6,317 bases of DNA from an uncultured Subdoligranulum sp. GTDB lineage: Bacteria; Bacillota_A; Clostridia; Oscillospirales; Ruminococcaceae. The stretch spans positions 1-6,317 of the forward strand of contig NZ_CALADU010000269.1 in the NCBI RefSeq assembly GCF_937890665.1, given 5' to 3'. Shown piece by piece: positions 1-5,659 of the stretch (positions are counted from its first letter, which is position 1; every line of letters begins with the position of its first letter). The translations under genes were made by a program, and so were the position numbers. Under the pieces are notes generated by a model. It did no database searches and was not told where the DNA came from. It saw only the letters and a list, made by a program, of their open reading frames with translations.

Positions 1-658
1 TGTAAGCCTCATCCCAGAAAATCTTGAAGTCCGGAGCTGCCGTCTTCATAGACGCAAAACGGCGGATGGTTTCATCACTGTAGGTGTAGCCGTCGGGATT
101 GGAATACTGCGGTACGCACCAGATCCCTTTGATCGTATCGTCTTCGGCGACCAGCTTCTCGATCATGTCCATATCAGGACCATCCTCATTCATGGGGATG
201 TTGATCATCTCAAAACCCATTTCCTCGGTAATGGAGAAATGACGATCATAACCGGGCACCGGGCAGAGGAATTTGCGCTTTTCTACCTGAGACCACGGGC
301 AGGGAGACTCGGGATAGCCAAACATGAAGCCAATCGCCATCAAGTTATACATCAGCTGCAAGCTGGAGTTGCCACCCACAAACACCTCTTCAGGTTTAAC
401 ACCCATCACCTCAGCAAAAAGGACTCGTGCCTCGTACAGTCCTTCCAAATTGCCATAGTTGCGGGCATCAAAGCCGTCATCGGTGGTATAGTCATCCATT
501 TTCAGCAAGTCCATCGCCAAATCCATCTGGTGAGGGCCGGGTTTGCCACGCGCCATATTAAGCTTCAGGCCCATATCCTGAAACTTCTTATACGCAGCTT
601 CCAGTTGGGTCTTTTCCGCCGTAAGCGCGGCGCGGTCCATTGCAAAATAGTCTGCCAT
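1..658 (-). CDS. Aminotransferase class I/II, MocR-like (type Ic aspartate aminotransferase family), N-terminal part; C-terminus outside window
   Basis: A PLP-dependent fold-type I aminotransferase that should move an amino group between an amino acid (probably aspartate or a related one) and a 2-oxo acid in the cytoplasm. The visible 219 residues open MADYFAMDRAAL, followed by LNMARGKPGPHQMDLA (about 33-48), the hallmark of the Aminotran_MocR-type aspartate aminotransferases. VFVGGNSSLQLMYN (92-105) is the cofactor-phosphate region, SNPDG (186-190) holds the Asn-Pro pair that contacts PLP, and WDEAY (215-219) carries the Asp that pairs with the pyridine nitrogen. The Schiff-base lysine lies beyond the window edge, so catalytic completeness cannot be judged. 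Families of this type are usually about 420-440 residues, so roughly half is present. The ATG at 658-656 is chosen because AGGGGG at 671-666 sits 7 nt upstream; the ATG at 663 is out of frame. It is transcribed away from the tRNA, with its own promoter at 731-759. Family assignment is firm; the exact substrate is not. Confidence 0.93.
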   Translation of the reverse strand, partial: MADYFAMDRAALTAEKTQLEAAYKKFQDMGLKLNMARGKPGPHQMDLAMDLLKMDDYTTDDGFDARNYGNLEGLYEARVLFAEVMGVKPEEVFVGGNSSLQLMYNLMAIGFMFGYPESPCPWSQVEKRKFLCPVPGYDRHFSITEEMGFEMINIPMNEDGPDMDMIEKLVAEDDTIKGIWCVPQYSNPDGYTYSDETIRRFASMKTAAPDFKIFWDEAY

Positions 659-684
659 TTCATTTCCCCCTAAGTAAAATCATT

Positions 685-720
685 ACTGCGGCGTCCCCTC
701 TATTTTGACGCAATCGCAGT
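685..720 (-). promoter_or_regulatory. Hairpin in the 5' leader of the aminotransferase mRNA
   Basis: ACTGCG (720-715, minus strand) pairs with CGCAGT (690-685), and GCGTC (711-707) pairs with GACGC (695-691). The two helices are separated by a 3-nt bulge (ATT) on one side and close an 11-nt loop (AAAATAGAGGG). It lies entirely between the predicted start of transcription and the ribosome site at 671-666. No run of U follows it, so it is not a normal terminator. It may stabilise the mRNA or affect translation; that role is inference, while the pairing is seen directly. Confidence 0.55.
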
Positions 721-730
721 CATACACTAC

Positions 731-759
731 ATTATATACGATTTGTCTAAAAGAAACAA
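731..759 (-). promoter_or_regulatory. SigA-type promoter of the aminotransferase gene
   Basis: Read on the minus strand there is a TTGTTT -35 box (759-754), a 17-nt spacer and a perfect TATAAT -10 box (736-731). Transcription would start near 724, giving a leader of about 66 nt before the ATG at 658. No extended -10 TG is present. The -35 box is weak in its last three positions, so an activator or a modest basal rate is possible. Confidence 0.8.
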
Positions 760-868
760 GCGGTTTCTCTGGGATTCCACCCTAAAAAACATAAAAAAAT
801 CAAGCGCTTTTTGTTCTCGTCCAAGCCGCTCCTCATCCTCACCGAACCGCTTTTGCTATGATTACAGC

Positions 869-908
869 AAAACTCCCACAGGACGGTTTTCCATCCGGTG
901 GGAGTTTT
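869..908 (-). terminator. Intrinsic terminator of tRNA-Leu
   Basis: An 11-bp outer stem (AAAACTCCCAC with GTGGGAGTTTT), one mismatch, then a 6-bp inner stem and a 4-nt loop, beginning only 4 nt after the tRNA 3' end. In the minus-strand transcript the inner stem is GGATGG/CCGTCC with a tolerated U-G pair and an AAAA loop; in the plus-strand transcript the same position is a C-A mismatch. This supports the minus strand as the working direction. The stem ends in TTTT. There is no plus-strand gene upstream that would need it. Confidence 0.88.
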
Positions 909-912
909 CTTA

Positions 913-996
913 TGCCGCCGACCGGGATCGAACCGGTACGGTATCGCTACCGAGGGATTTTAAGTCCCTTGCGTCTGCCAGTTCCGCCACGGCGGC
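913..996 (-). tRNA. tRNA-Leu (anticodon UAA)
   Basis: An 84-nt class II tRNA. The acceptor stem is GCCGCCG/CGGCGGC with discriminator A. The D-arm contains GCGGAACTGGCAGACGC, and the anticodon stem AGGGA/TCCCT closes the loop CTTAAAA with anticodon TAA at 962-960. The long variable arm CGGTAGCGATACCG is typical of leucine tRNAs, and the T-arm is ACCGG-TTCGATC-CCGGT. All stems pair fully. The 3' CCA is not encoded: the trailer reads TAAG directly after the discriminator, so a CCA-adding enzyme is needed. It reads UUA and, by wobble, UUG codons. It has its own promoter and terminator and appears to be a single-gene unit. Confidence 0.97.
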
Positions 997-1007
997 AAAT
1001 CATATGT

Positions 1008-1036
1008 ATTTTACAGCAGTATGGGCAAAATGTCAA
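1008..1036 (-). promoter_or_regulatory. Strong SigA-type promoter of tRNA-Leu
   Basis: On the minus strand, a perfect TTGACA -35 box (1036-1031), a 17-nt spacer and a TAAAAT -10 box (1013-1008). Start of transcription is expected near 1001, leaving only about 5 nt before the tRNA 5' end at 996. This near-consensus form suits a stable-RNA gene. Confidence 0.88.
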
Positions 1037-1042
1037 TCCACA

Positions 1043-1071
1043 TTGAAGAAAGCTGGCAGATATGCTATACT
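1043..1071 (+). promoter_or_regulatory. SigA-type extended -10 promoter of the membrane protein/pseudouridine synthase operon
   Basis: TTGAAG -35 box (1043-1048), a 17-nt spacer, and a TATACT -10 box (1066-1071) preceded by TGC, an extended -10 element (TG at 1063-1064). Transcription would start near 1078, giving a leader of about 30 nt. It faces away from the tRNA promoter, and the two -35 boxes are only 6 nt apart, so the polymerase sites are back to back. Confidence 0.75.
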
Positions 1072-1091
1072 TATAAAACATTTTATGAATA

Positions 1092-1098
1092 GATGAGG
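1092..1098 (+). promoter_or_regulatory. Ribosome binding site that decides the start at 1108
   Basis: GATGAGG lies 9 nt upstream of the ATG at 1108. The alternative in-frame ATG at 1093 is inside this site and has only an A/T-rich sequence before it, so 1108 is preferred. Using 1093 would add just five residues (MRHAD). Confidence 0.65.
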
Positions 1099-1107
1099 CA
1101 CGCCGAC

Positions 1108-3057
1108 ATGCTAAAAGATCAAACCCAACATCGCCGATTCTGGCTCTTTTTTCTGGGAGCCTTGCTGGGCATTATCGCATTTTTGCTTGTGTACGGTGTA
1201 GCCCCCTTGGATGTTACGAATGACAGCTTTTGCCGTGGCGGTTACTTAGAAAAAGACATTCAGCAACATTACGCCGGATGGCTGTTTTACCGCCAAAGTG
1301 CACAAGCCTTTCCGCTCTGTGTCACGCAAAGCATCAATGCGCCCGACGGCATCAGTATTGCTTACACCGACTCCATTCCTTTGATGGCCGCACTCTGCAG
1401 GCCGATTGCCAACGCCTTAGGGGGCACTTTCCAATATTTCGGTGTATTTACCTTTCTTTGTTTTGCGTTGCAAGGAGGCTTCGGCGCACTGCTTTGCGGT
1501 CTTTTTGTTGCCAGAATTCCGCAAGCACTGCTCGGTGATCTTTTGTTTATCACCAGCCCTATTTTGTATGAGCGGGCTTTTCGTCATACGTCGTTGGGGG
1601 CGCAATGGCTGGTGCTGGCGGCTTTGTATTTTTACTTTTCTGCGCGCAGAGAGGGGCGTTTTGCTTCCCGGGGGTTGTTTGCTGTCAACTTACTGGCTAT
1701 TGGAATCCATCCTTATTTCCTGCCTATGACCTACGCCATTACGTTGGCGTTGTTGTTGGAATATGCGGTGCTCCATAAACAATGGGGAGCGCCGACTTTG
1801 TATCTTATTGGGAATATGGGCGGCACATTGCTTCTGGGATGGGTGCTCGGCTTTTTTTATGGCACAGCAACCAGCGGCGGTCAGGCTCTATATGGCTATT
1901 TTTCCATGAACCTCAATGCGCTGTGGAATCCATCCGGCATCAACGGGACGGTGTACAGCCGTTTTCTCCCCACCCAACATCAAATCAACGGAAATTATGA
2001 CGCGTTCGCATATTTGGGATTAGGCGTTTTGGTGGCGTTGCCCTTTGTAATGCTTTGGCATCGGCGCCGGATTTTCCCCTTCCTGCGTCGCCATTGGGCC
2101 TTATGCGCCGCCTGTTTTTTACTGACTGTTTTTGCCGTTAGCCACGTGGTCACCGCGAATGGTGTCACCTTGTTTACCATACCGCTCCCCGCCAAGCTCA
2201 TTGAAATATGCTCGGTTTTTCGTTCAGGCGGACGTTTATTTTGGCCGGTTTACAACCTTCTCATTATGACCGCCTTTGTGGGAATCAGCCGCCTACCGCG
2301 GGCAACCGTTTGGTTGCTCTTGTTGGTAATAGTACAAATTGTGGATGTCAGCCCGGGACTTTGGCAGCGCCATCAGGATATGGCATCTGCGATAGAATCC
2401 GATGCCTACCCATCTTCGCTGCAAAGCAACTTCTGGCAGTCGGCTTCTTGTTATGAGCACCTCGTATCGGTAGAGGGAATCCAAGACGACGCTTTGCATC
2501 TCGCTTTATTTGCCGCCGATTATCAAATGACGACCAACGACCCCTTTGCTGCACGATATAATGCGATAAGTTTGGGTGAACAGCGAGCGCTTATTTTACA
2601 GCAGCTGGCGGACGGTATTGTAAATTCCAATACCCTTTACTTATTTGAAGAGGAAGGCGCCTTTTTGCAGGCAGTGGAGCCCGTAAAAGAACTGGCTTGG
2701 TGTGGTCGCGTGACAAGCACAGACAGCACAAACAGTTGGTATGTGATTGCGCCCGGCTTGCAGGGAACTCATTTTGACGAGCTATGCACCGCTTATGATG
2801 AAGCATACCCTCTCCGGTTGGCGGATTATACTGATTCTTTGTGGAATCGTGGTGTGTTAGACTCCACAAAAAAGACCGTCTGTTTTGCCGATTCGCCCTT
2901 TACCCGAAGCAAATTAGAAGATGCTGCGTATCTCTGTGCCGGCTCACAAAAGTATGCCATCTTACAGGTGGATGACAGCGACCCCGGTTGGCTGATGGTC
3001 ACCTTAGACATTGAAGACGCAACTGTATTGTGGGATCAGGAGTTGACAACACAATGA
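1108..3057 (+). CDS. Polytopic membrane protein, DUF6311 type (GT-C glycosyltransferase-like)
   Basis: A 649-residue integral membrane protein of unknown function. It opens with a signal-anchor-like helix (about 11-30), followed by an outside loop with the acidic motif EKDIQQHYAGWLFYR (48-62) and TQSINAPDGISIAYTDSIP (73-91). These motifs, together with FQYFG (108-112), NGNYDAFAYLGLG (294-306) and FRSGGRLFWPVY (371-382), are what I recall of DUF6311 proteins, which resemble GT-C lipid-sugar-dependent glycosyltransferases. Hydrophobic segments are near 109-133, 139-154, 163-179, 188-222, 229-252, 299-317, 329-350, 378-393 and 398-414. Residues from about 430 to the end are hydrophilic and probably an extracytoplasmic domain. 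By analogy it could add a sugar to a surface polymer or protein, but no substrate is indicated. It is the first gene of a two-gene unit, and its TGA overlaps the next start. Membrane location is secure, the family likely, and enzymatic activity only inferred. Confidence 0.82.
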   Translation: MLKDQTQHRRFWLFFLGALLGIIAFLLVYGVAPLDVTNDSFCRGGYLEKDIQQHYAGWLFYRQSAQAFPLCVTQSINAPDGISIAYTDSIPLMAALCRPIANALGGTFQYFGVFTFLCFALQGGFGALLCGLFVARIPQALLGDLLFITSPILYERAFRHTSLGAQWLVLAALYFYFSARREGRFASRGLFAVNLLAIGIHPYFLPMTYAITLALLLEYAVLHKQWGAPTLYLIGNMGGTLLLGWVLGFFYGTATSGGQALYGYFSMNLNALWNPSGINGTVYSRFLPTQHQINGNYDAFAYLGLGVLVALPFVMLWHRRRIFPFLRRHWALCAACFLLTVFAVSHVVTANGVTLFTIPLPAKLIEICSVFRSGGRLFWPVYNLLIMTAFVGISRLPRATVWLLLLVIVQIVDVSPGLWQRHQDMASAIESDAYPSSLQSNFWQSASCYEHLVSVEGIQDDALHLALFAADYQMTTNDPFAARYNAISLGEQRALILQQLADGIVNSNTLYLFEEEGAFLQAVEPVKELAWCGRVTSTDSTNSWYVIAPGLQGTHFDELCTAYDEAYPLRLADYTDSLWNRGVLDSTKKTVCFADSPFTRSKLEDAAYLCAGSQKYAILQVDDSDPGWLMVTLDIEDATVLWDQELTTQ

Positions 3058-3962
3058 AAGAACTACATGTAAAAAGCCTACTGCCTGTTCGTTTGGATAA
3101 ATACCTCATGGATCTTTATCCTGCGTTGAATGTGGGGCGGCTAAATAAAGCACTTCGAGAAAACAAAATCAAATTAAACGGAAAGAAGCAGCCGCTTTCC
3201 ACCCGCGTACAAAACGGCGATGTGATTCGTCTTTTCCTTTTGGATGAGCAGTTGGAAAAGCGCGCACTCCCCTCTGCCGTGTTTGTGTATGAGGACGAAG
3301 ATATTCTGGTCGTACACAAACCCGCCGGTATTGAAGTCGAGGGTCCCAATGAAGATACCTTAGTAAAACGAGTACAGGCCACTTTGGCAAAAGCTGGGCA
3401 GCCCACCCACGCGGTGTTATGCCATCGATTGGACACCGGCACCAGCGGCTTGGTTTTAATGGCACGCAACCGCGACGCAGAGGAATTCTTGACGTCAGCC
3501 ATTAAAAATCGTTCTATTGAGAAGCGGTATCTTTGTGTCACCTTCGGACGTCCACAGCCCCCTGCCGCTTTACTGCATGATTATCTGCTCAAAGACGCAG
3601 AGCGCGGCATTGTTAAGATCGTTTCTTCCCCTGCAGCGGGTGCTAAGGAAGTCATTACCGGCTATGAAACGTTAGCCGTAAGCGGCCGTTTGGCCTTATT
3701 GGAAGTAGAACTGATTACTGGGCGCACCCACCAAATTCGTGCACATCTTGCACATATCGGCTGCCCCATTTTGGGTGATTCTAAATACGGAAACAATGCA
3801 GCCAATCGGGAACTCCGTTTTAAATATCAAGCACTCTGTGCATGGGAGCTTCGCTTTCCCGCGCGAATCGCAGACCACCGCTTTGCGCGCTTGAGTGGCC
3901 GCGTGTTTCATGCCGAAAAGCCGTGGTACTGTCATCAAATCATGAATGAACAGTTGAAGTAA
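3054..3962 (+). CDS. RluA-family pseudouridine synthase with N-terminal S4 domain
   Basis: A 302-residue cytoplasmic enzyme that isomerises specific uridines to pseudouridine in 23S rRNA or tRNA. Residues 1-60 form an S4 RNA-binding domain (RLDKYLMDLYP, then LRENKIKLNGKK and RVQNGDVIRL). The catalytic domain starts at DEDILVVHKPAGIEVEG (81-97). The signature HRLDTGTSGLVLMAR (124-138) holds the catalytic Asp127, and LLEVELITGRTHQIRAHLAHIGCPILGDSKYG (215-246) includes the conserved GRTHQIR-H and GD-YG elements. Length and order match RluC/RluD-type enzymes, and all key residues are present. The ATG at 3054 is chosen because CAGGAG ends 11 nt upstream, although an in-frame GTG at 3030 exists without such support. 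This ATG overlaps the upstream TGA as ATGA, implying translational coupling. Which uridine is modified cannot be read from the sequence. The bidirectional terminator lies 15 nt after the stop. Confidence 0.95.
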   Translation: MKELHVKSLLPVRLDKYLMDLYPALNVGRLNKALRENKIKLNGKKQPLSTRVQNGDVIRLFLLDEQLEKRALPSAVFVYEDEDILVVHKPAGIEVEGPNEDTLVKRVQATLAKAGQPTHAVLCHRLDTGTSGLVLMARNRDAEEFLTSAIKNRSIEKRYLCVTFGRPQPPAALLHDYLLKDAERGIVKIVSSPAAGAKEVITGYETLAVSGRLALLEVELITGRTHQIRAHLAHIGCPILGDSKYGNNAANRELRFKYQALCAWELRFPARIADHRFARLSGRVFHAEKPWYCHQIMNEQLK

Positions 3963-3977
3963 CTCTGATTATGACAA

Positions 3978-4018
3978 AAAACAGCGTACCTTGTCTATAA
4001 AGAAAGGTACGCTGTTTT
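3978..4018. terminator. Bidirectional intrinsic terminator between convergent operons
   Basis: A perfect 15-bp inverted repeat, AAAACAGCGTACCTT (3978-3992) and AAGGTACGCTGTTTT (4004-4018), with an 11-nt loop. On the plus strand the stem ends in TTTTATTGTTTT; on the minus strand it ends in TTTTTTG. It begins 15 nt after the pseudouridine synthase stop and lies 7 nt past the end of the Toprim gene, so it should end both transcripts. Confidence 0.95.
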
Positions 4019-4025
4019 ATTGTTT

Positions 4026-4631
4026 TCATTTCAATCTTTCCATCTGCTGGATCTGTCGCCCCAACCCATCCCGTGTATATAACGTATTCAAGACCTGTAA
4101 CAGTTCCTTTTTGCTAAGACGAGGAGGCAGCCCCAGCTGGCGTAATAGCACGCGCCGCTTTTCTGCACTGTTGGCCATGCCGGAGATTCCCCACTCATAC
4201 AAATCCGTATACGTGATCGACTGCCCGGAAAGAACAGCGTCTGAAGGCCGCTCGGTAGCACCTCGCAGAGCATCTTGCAAACTTTGTAAAATTACCGCAT
4301 CGGATACGCCTTCTACACCAAGAAGCCCCTCTTTTCCGGGTTGTTCTTTACGGGATTCTTTACCTGGAATAGCTGGTACATAGGCCTGTAATACATGCTG
4401 GGCTCCCACCAATCCAGTGACAAAATGGCGAATCTTAAATCCGGCAGCATCGGAATCCGTCAGAATTAACAGCCCTTGTGCTTTCGCCAACTGCTTCAGC
4501 ATTTTCTGCAAATTTCTGTCTTTCATAACCCGGAAGCCATCGGTGGTCAGTATAGTTCCCTCTACCAGATTGGTCAAGCGGGCAGCATCATATTTGCCTT
4601 CTACCAACAGCGCTTGCTGTATCTTTAGCAT
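4026..4631 (-). CDS. Toprim/DUF4093 protein, ribonuclease M5-like (RnmV-related)
   Basis: A 201-residue cytoplasmic protein with an N-terminal Toprim domain: LLVEGKYDAARL (8-19) with the catalytic Glu11 and LLILTDSDAAGFKIR (54-68) with Asp59 and Asp61 for metal binding. AYVPAIPGK (83-91) and LLGVEGVSDAVI (103-114) follow the pattern of RNase M5, the enzyme that cuts 5S rRNA precursors in low-GC Gram-positives. Residues from about 135 on (ITYTDLYEWGISG, LLRQLGLPPRLSKKELLQVLNTLY) match the helical DUF4093 tail found in clostridial members. The Toprim core with a DUF4093 tail is seen; 5S maturation is inferred from the family. The start ATG at 4631 has GGGAGGG (4642-4636) just upstream and overlaps the end of holA by 7 nt, implying translational coupling. 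In Bacillus, rnmV sits beside ksgA instead, so the location is different here. Confidence 0.88.
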   Translation of the reverse strand: MLKIQQALLVEGKYDAARLTNLVEGTILTTDGFRVMKDRNLQKMLKQLAKAQGLLILTDSDAAGFKIRHFVTGLVGAQHVLQAYVPAIPGKESRKEQPGKEGLLGVEGVSDAVILQSLQDALRGATERPSDAVLSGQSITYTDLYEWGISGMANSAEKRRVLLRQLGLPPRLSKKELLQVLNTLYTRDGLGRQIQQMERLK

Positions 4632-5659
4632 GAAGCCCTCCCTGCCAGCGCCAACTCACACAACGCCTTTTGGAGCAAAAGGTCTGCGTCTAGTTTACTG
4701 CTTTTCAAATCAAGATCCAGCTTTTGCAAGATACAAAGGCATTGTTCTAACTGGTGTCGCTTAAAACGTGCCGCTGTCTTTTCCGTCTTACCCAAGCGGT
4801 AACTCCATTTTCCTCCATACCCAAAGTCTTTGGCTACATCGGCAAGCCCTCGGCGGCTATGTTTTCCTTGCCATACACGATAAAGGTCAATGTAGTTACC
4901 AATCAAAGCACCGGTGATCAAGATTGGATCATTTTGTAGTTGTAATAATGTCTTGAGCCGCTGCTGAGCTTGTGTAGCACGTCCCGTCACCACCAATTCT
5001 ACCATCTCGAAAGTATCGGCTTCTAACGTAACCGTGCCCAACTGTTGGACCATTCGTTTGGTGATTGTCCCGTAATTGGCCAAAGCCGCCAGCTTAGCAA
5101 TTTCGTTTTGCAAAAGGAATTGATCCTCGCCGCAACGGTCCAACAATTCACTTTCCGCCCCCTGTTCAAAGGTGGCCCCGACTTCCTGTGCCCAGTTTCG
5201 AGCCAGCGACTGGAGTTCCCCCCGCCCCGGCTTGTTAATCTGTACGCAATACCCGATCTTTTCACAGGCAGCAATCAGTTTTTGCTCCCGTTTTCCGGGA
5301 CGCAGTTTCCCGAATTTTTCTTCGATCAAGCTGGTCATCACAAAGATGGCATTCTCTGTATCAGCCAGCGTATCGCACAATTCTTGTAGATCCTTGTCCG
5401 AATACGTAGACGGGCGAATCAACGGCATTAGCACCAATCGCTTCCCGCCAAAAAAAGAAATCGTTCCCGCTGCCAAAACAATTTCTTCTACTGTGGGGGT
5501 AGGTCCATCCAAAACAGTGGTTTCCGGATCCGCCCGATTCAATTCTTGTAGGGCTTTATTGGCCGCAGAACGAACCAGCGCTTCATCGGACGCATAAAAA
5601 TAGTACAGCGAACATCCAGATTGCAACCGTTTATTTAGTTCCTTTTCACTGTACAGCAA
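4625..5659 (-). CDS. holA: DNA polymerase III delta subunit (clamp loader)
   Basis: A 344-residue AAA+-like subunit of the clamp loader that opens the beta sliding clamp during replication. The N-terminal domain (CSLYYFYASDEALVRSAANKAL, 16-37) takes the place of a P-loop but lacks a Walker A lysine motif, as is normal for delta. GTISFFGGKRLVLM (65-78) corresponds to the clamp-contacting region, GEDQFLLQNEIAKLAAL (177-193) to the conserved lid segment, and the C-terminal collar contains LQNDPILITGALIGNYIDLY (241-260) and LDLDLKSSKLDADLLLQKAL (313-332). Length fits the family (about 330-345). The start is a TTG at 5659 with GGAGGTG (5673-5667) 7 nt upstream; no ATG is available nearby. Its start overlaps the end of the comEC-like gene by 14 nt, and its end overlaps the Toprim start by 7 nt. 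The comEC-holA order is common in Bacillota. Confidence 0.94.
   Translation of the reverse strand: MLYSEKELNKRLQSGCSLYYFYASDEALVRSAANKALQELNRADPETTVLDGPTPTVEEIVLAAGTISFFGGKRLVLMPLIRPSTYSDKDLQELCDTLADTENAIFVMTSLIEEKFGKLRPGKREQKLIAACEKIGYCVQINKPGRGELQSLARNWAQEVGATFEQGAESELLDRCGEDQFLLQNEIAKLAALANYGTITKRMVQQLGTVTLEADTFEMVELVVTGRATQAQQRLKTLLQLQNDPILITGALIGNYIDLYRVWQGKHSRRGLADVAKDFGYGGKWSYRLGKTEKTAARFKRHQLEQCLCILQKLDLDLKSSKLDADLLLQKALCELALAGRASC

Larger units (their letters stand above)
659..1107. other. Gene-free (CDS-free) stretch between the aminotransferase and the membrane protein operon
   Basis: This 449-base stretch holds, from left to right, the aminotransferase ribosome site and leader hairpin, its promoter, a span of about 110 bases (760-868) with no supported element, the tRNA-Leu terminator and gene, and the two divergent promoters. 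In 760-868 there are only A/T-rich runs and an 8-base inverted repeat AAGCGGTT (758-765)/AACCGCTT (845-852) whose arms lie too far apart to be convincing. No small coding gene with a ribosome site was found. Confidence 0.7.

Noticed and set aside
239..673. Plus-strand open frame of 144 codons
   Set aside because: It is antisense to the aminotransferase, has no ribosome site or family motif, and is explained by codon bias of the real gene.
788..820. A/T-rich runs near 788-820 as a second terminator for the tRNA transcript
   Set aside because: The T-runs on the minus strand are not preceded by a usable stem; AAGCGCTT is an 8-base palindrome with no loop.
758..852. Inverted repeat AAGCGGTT / AACCGCTT as a possible operator or attachment site
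   Set aside because: Only 8 bases per arm with about 80 bases between; expected by chance in a window of this size and not placed symmetrically to any promoter.
913..996. tRNA gene as an integration site for a mobile element
   Set aside because: No integrase gene, no duplicated tRNA 3' end in the window, and both flanks are housekeeping-type genes.
743..1096. Plus-strand open frame of 117 codons (and a shorter one at 858-1046)
   Set aside because: It runs through the promoter region, the terminator hairpin and the antisense of the tRNA gene; the protein is low-complexity and unlike any family.
3116..3541. Minus-strand open frame of 141 codons inside the pseudouridine synthase
   Set aside because: Antisense shadow of a well-recognised enzyme, rich in Ser/Arg/Thr, without a ribosome site.
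3991..4383. Plus-strand open frame of 130 codons
   Set aside because: It begins within the terminator loop and is antisense to the Toprim gene; the translation has no recognisable motif.
5172..5597. Plus-strand open frame of 141 codons opposite holA
   Set aside because: Antisense shadow of holA, serine-rich, with no family motif.
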